In this document: positions 15,207-16,006 of the stretch, piece by piece
Numbering within the stretch: position 1 is the stretch's first letter
Layout of the letters: each line of letters opens with the position of its first letter
Origin: UPXZ01 sp964345395
Lineage (GTDB): Bacteria; Bacteroidota; Bacteroidia; Bacteroidales; Paludibacteraceae
DNA: 16,006 nucleotides
Reading direction: 5' to 3'
NCBI GenBank assembly: GCA_964345395.1
Contig: CAYFRA010000042.1
Span: forward strand, 1-16,006
Notes under the pieces: model-generated
What the model was told of the DNA's origin: nothing
Database searches by the model: none
The model's input: only the letters and a program-made list of their open reading frames with translations
Made by a program: the position numbers and the translations under genes

Positions 15207-16006
15207 ATGAATCATAATTTATTAAAAGGAAAAAGAGGGATAGTATTTGGTGCACTCAATGATATGTCTATTGCTTGGAAAGTGGCAGAGCGAGTAGTAG
15301 AAGAGGGTGCAACAATCACTTTGTCAAATACGCCAATTGCAGTTCGTATGGGTACTACCAATGACTTGGCTGAAAAATTGAATGCAAAATTAATTCCTGC
15401 AGATGCTACTTCTGTAGAAGATTTGGAAAAAGTTTTCACAGAGTCGCAAGAGTTTTTAGGTGGAAAAATTGATTTTATCCTTCACTCAATCGGAATGTCG
15501 CCCAACGTAAGAAAAAATCGTCCTTATGAAGATTTGGACTACAGAATGTTGAACACTACATTGGATGTATCGGCTGTTTCTTTTCATAAAATGATGCAAG
15601 TAGCCTATCAAATGGATGCAATGGCTAATGGTGGTTCAATTGTAGCACTTACCTATATGGCTGCACAACGTACATTCTACGGATATGGCGATATGGCTGA
15701 TGCCAAAGCTCTTTTAGAGAGTATTGCTCGTAGCTTTGGTTATGTATATGGTCGTCGAAATAAAGTTCGTGTGAATACAGTTTCGCAATCTCCAACTATT
15801 ACTACTGCTGGTAGTGGTGTTCACGGTTTCAATAGTTTGGTCGATTTTGCTGAAAAAGTTTCGCCTCTTGGCAATGCAGATGCTGATGAATGTGCCGACT
15901 ATTGTGTTACACTTTTCAGCGACTTAACCCGTAAAGTTACGATGCAAAATCTATTTCACGATGGCGGTTATGCCAATATGGGAATGAGCCACGAAGCGAT
16001 GGAGCA
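15207..16006 (+). CDS. fabI: Enoyl-ACP reductase FabI (3' end beyond window)
   Basis: Partial gene: 266 codons plus two bases are present, and the family is about 280-290 residues, so only some 15-25 residues are missing. FabI is an SDR-fold NAD(P)H-dependent enzyme that reduces the enoyl-ACP double bond in each cycle of type II fatty-acid synthesis. Residue 15-25 GALNDMSIAWK is the dinucleotide-binding loop and ILHSIGMSP (91-99) follows strand 4. The FabI catalytic set is present with correct spacing: Tyr150, Tyr160 and Lys167, corresponding to E. coli Tyr146, Tyr156 and Lys163. The ATG at 15207 has no Shine-Dalgarno sequence. Together with the KAS III gene about 2.5 kb upstream it adds to a fatty-acid theme, though the two are separately transcribed. 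Confidence 0.95.
   Translation, partial: MNHNLLKGKRGIVFGALNDMSIAWKVAERVVEEGATITLSNTPIAVRMGTTNDLAEKLNAKLIPADATSVEDLEKVFTESQEFLGGKIDFILHSIGMSPNVRKNRPYEDLDYRMLNTTLDVSAVSFHKMMQVAYQMDAMANGGSIVALTYMAAQRTFYGYGDMADAKALLESIARSFGYVYGRRNKVRVNTVSQSPTITTAGSGVHGFNSLVDFAEKVSPLGNADADECADYCVTLFSDLTRKVTMQNLFHDGGYANMGMSHEAME

Overview
The window looks like chromosomal DNA from an AT-rich member of the Bacteroidota, most likely order Bacteroidales. Reasons: a very long TamB followed by a protein resembling the Bacteroidales family DUF3256; a four-helix membrane LytTR regulator; almost no Shine-Dalgarno sequences; and several promoters of the Bacteroides type (-33 TTTG / -7 TAnnTTTG). All genes are intact except the last, which runs off the right edge. 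I see no mobile element, RNA gene or CRISPR array. No gene-free stretch exceeds about 270 bases.

Layout. (1) 48-3161, minus strand: tsaD (tRNA t6A synthesis), an exosortase/archaeosortase-family membrane protease-transpeptidase, then an APC amino-acid antiporter. They are tightly packed and probably cotranscribed from a promoter near 3260-3290. (2) 3363-8512, plus strand: tamB (envelope assembly) translationally coupled to a secreted DUF3256-like protein, fired from a promoter back-to-back with that of tsaD. The tamB start is unusual. (3) 8499-9965, minus: a Wzx-type polysaccharide flippase whose 3' end overlaps the DUF3256 gene. (4) 10081-11310, minus: pepT, with a clear intrinsic terminator. 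(5) 11580-12659, plus: a FabH-like ketoacyl-ACP synthase III, diverging from pepT and closed by a bidirectional-looking terminator. (6) 12853-15024: a membrane LytTR regulator (minus) diverging from a probable alpha/beta-hydrolase (plus). Between them lie three direct repeats at exact 20-bp period just upstream of the hydrolase promoter. (7) 15207 to the edge, plus: fabI enoyl-ACP reductase, behind a textbook promoter overlapped by an inverted repeat.

How the genes fit together. Most are housekeeping or envelope functions: tRNA modification, outer-membrane biogenesis, surface polysaccharide export, fatty-acid synthesis and peptide/amino-acid use. The least explained parts are the LytTR / repeat / hydrolase module, which looks like a self-contained regulatory circuit, and the lone exosortase with no visible substrate or partner gene. 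All promoter, operator and terminator calls were made by eye and are predictions.
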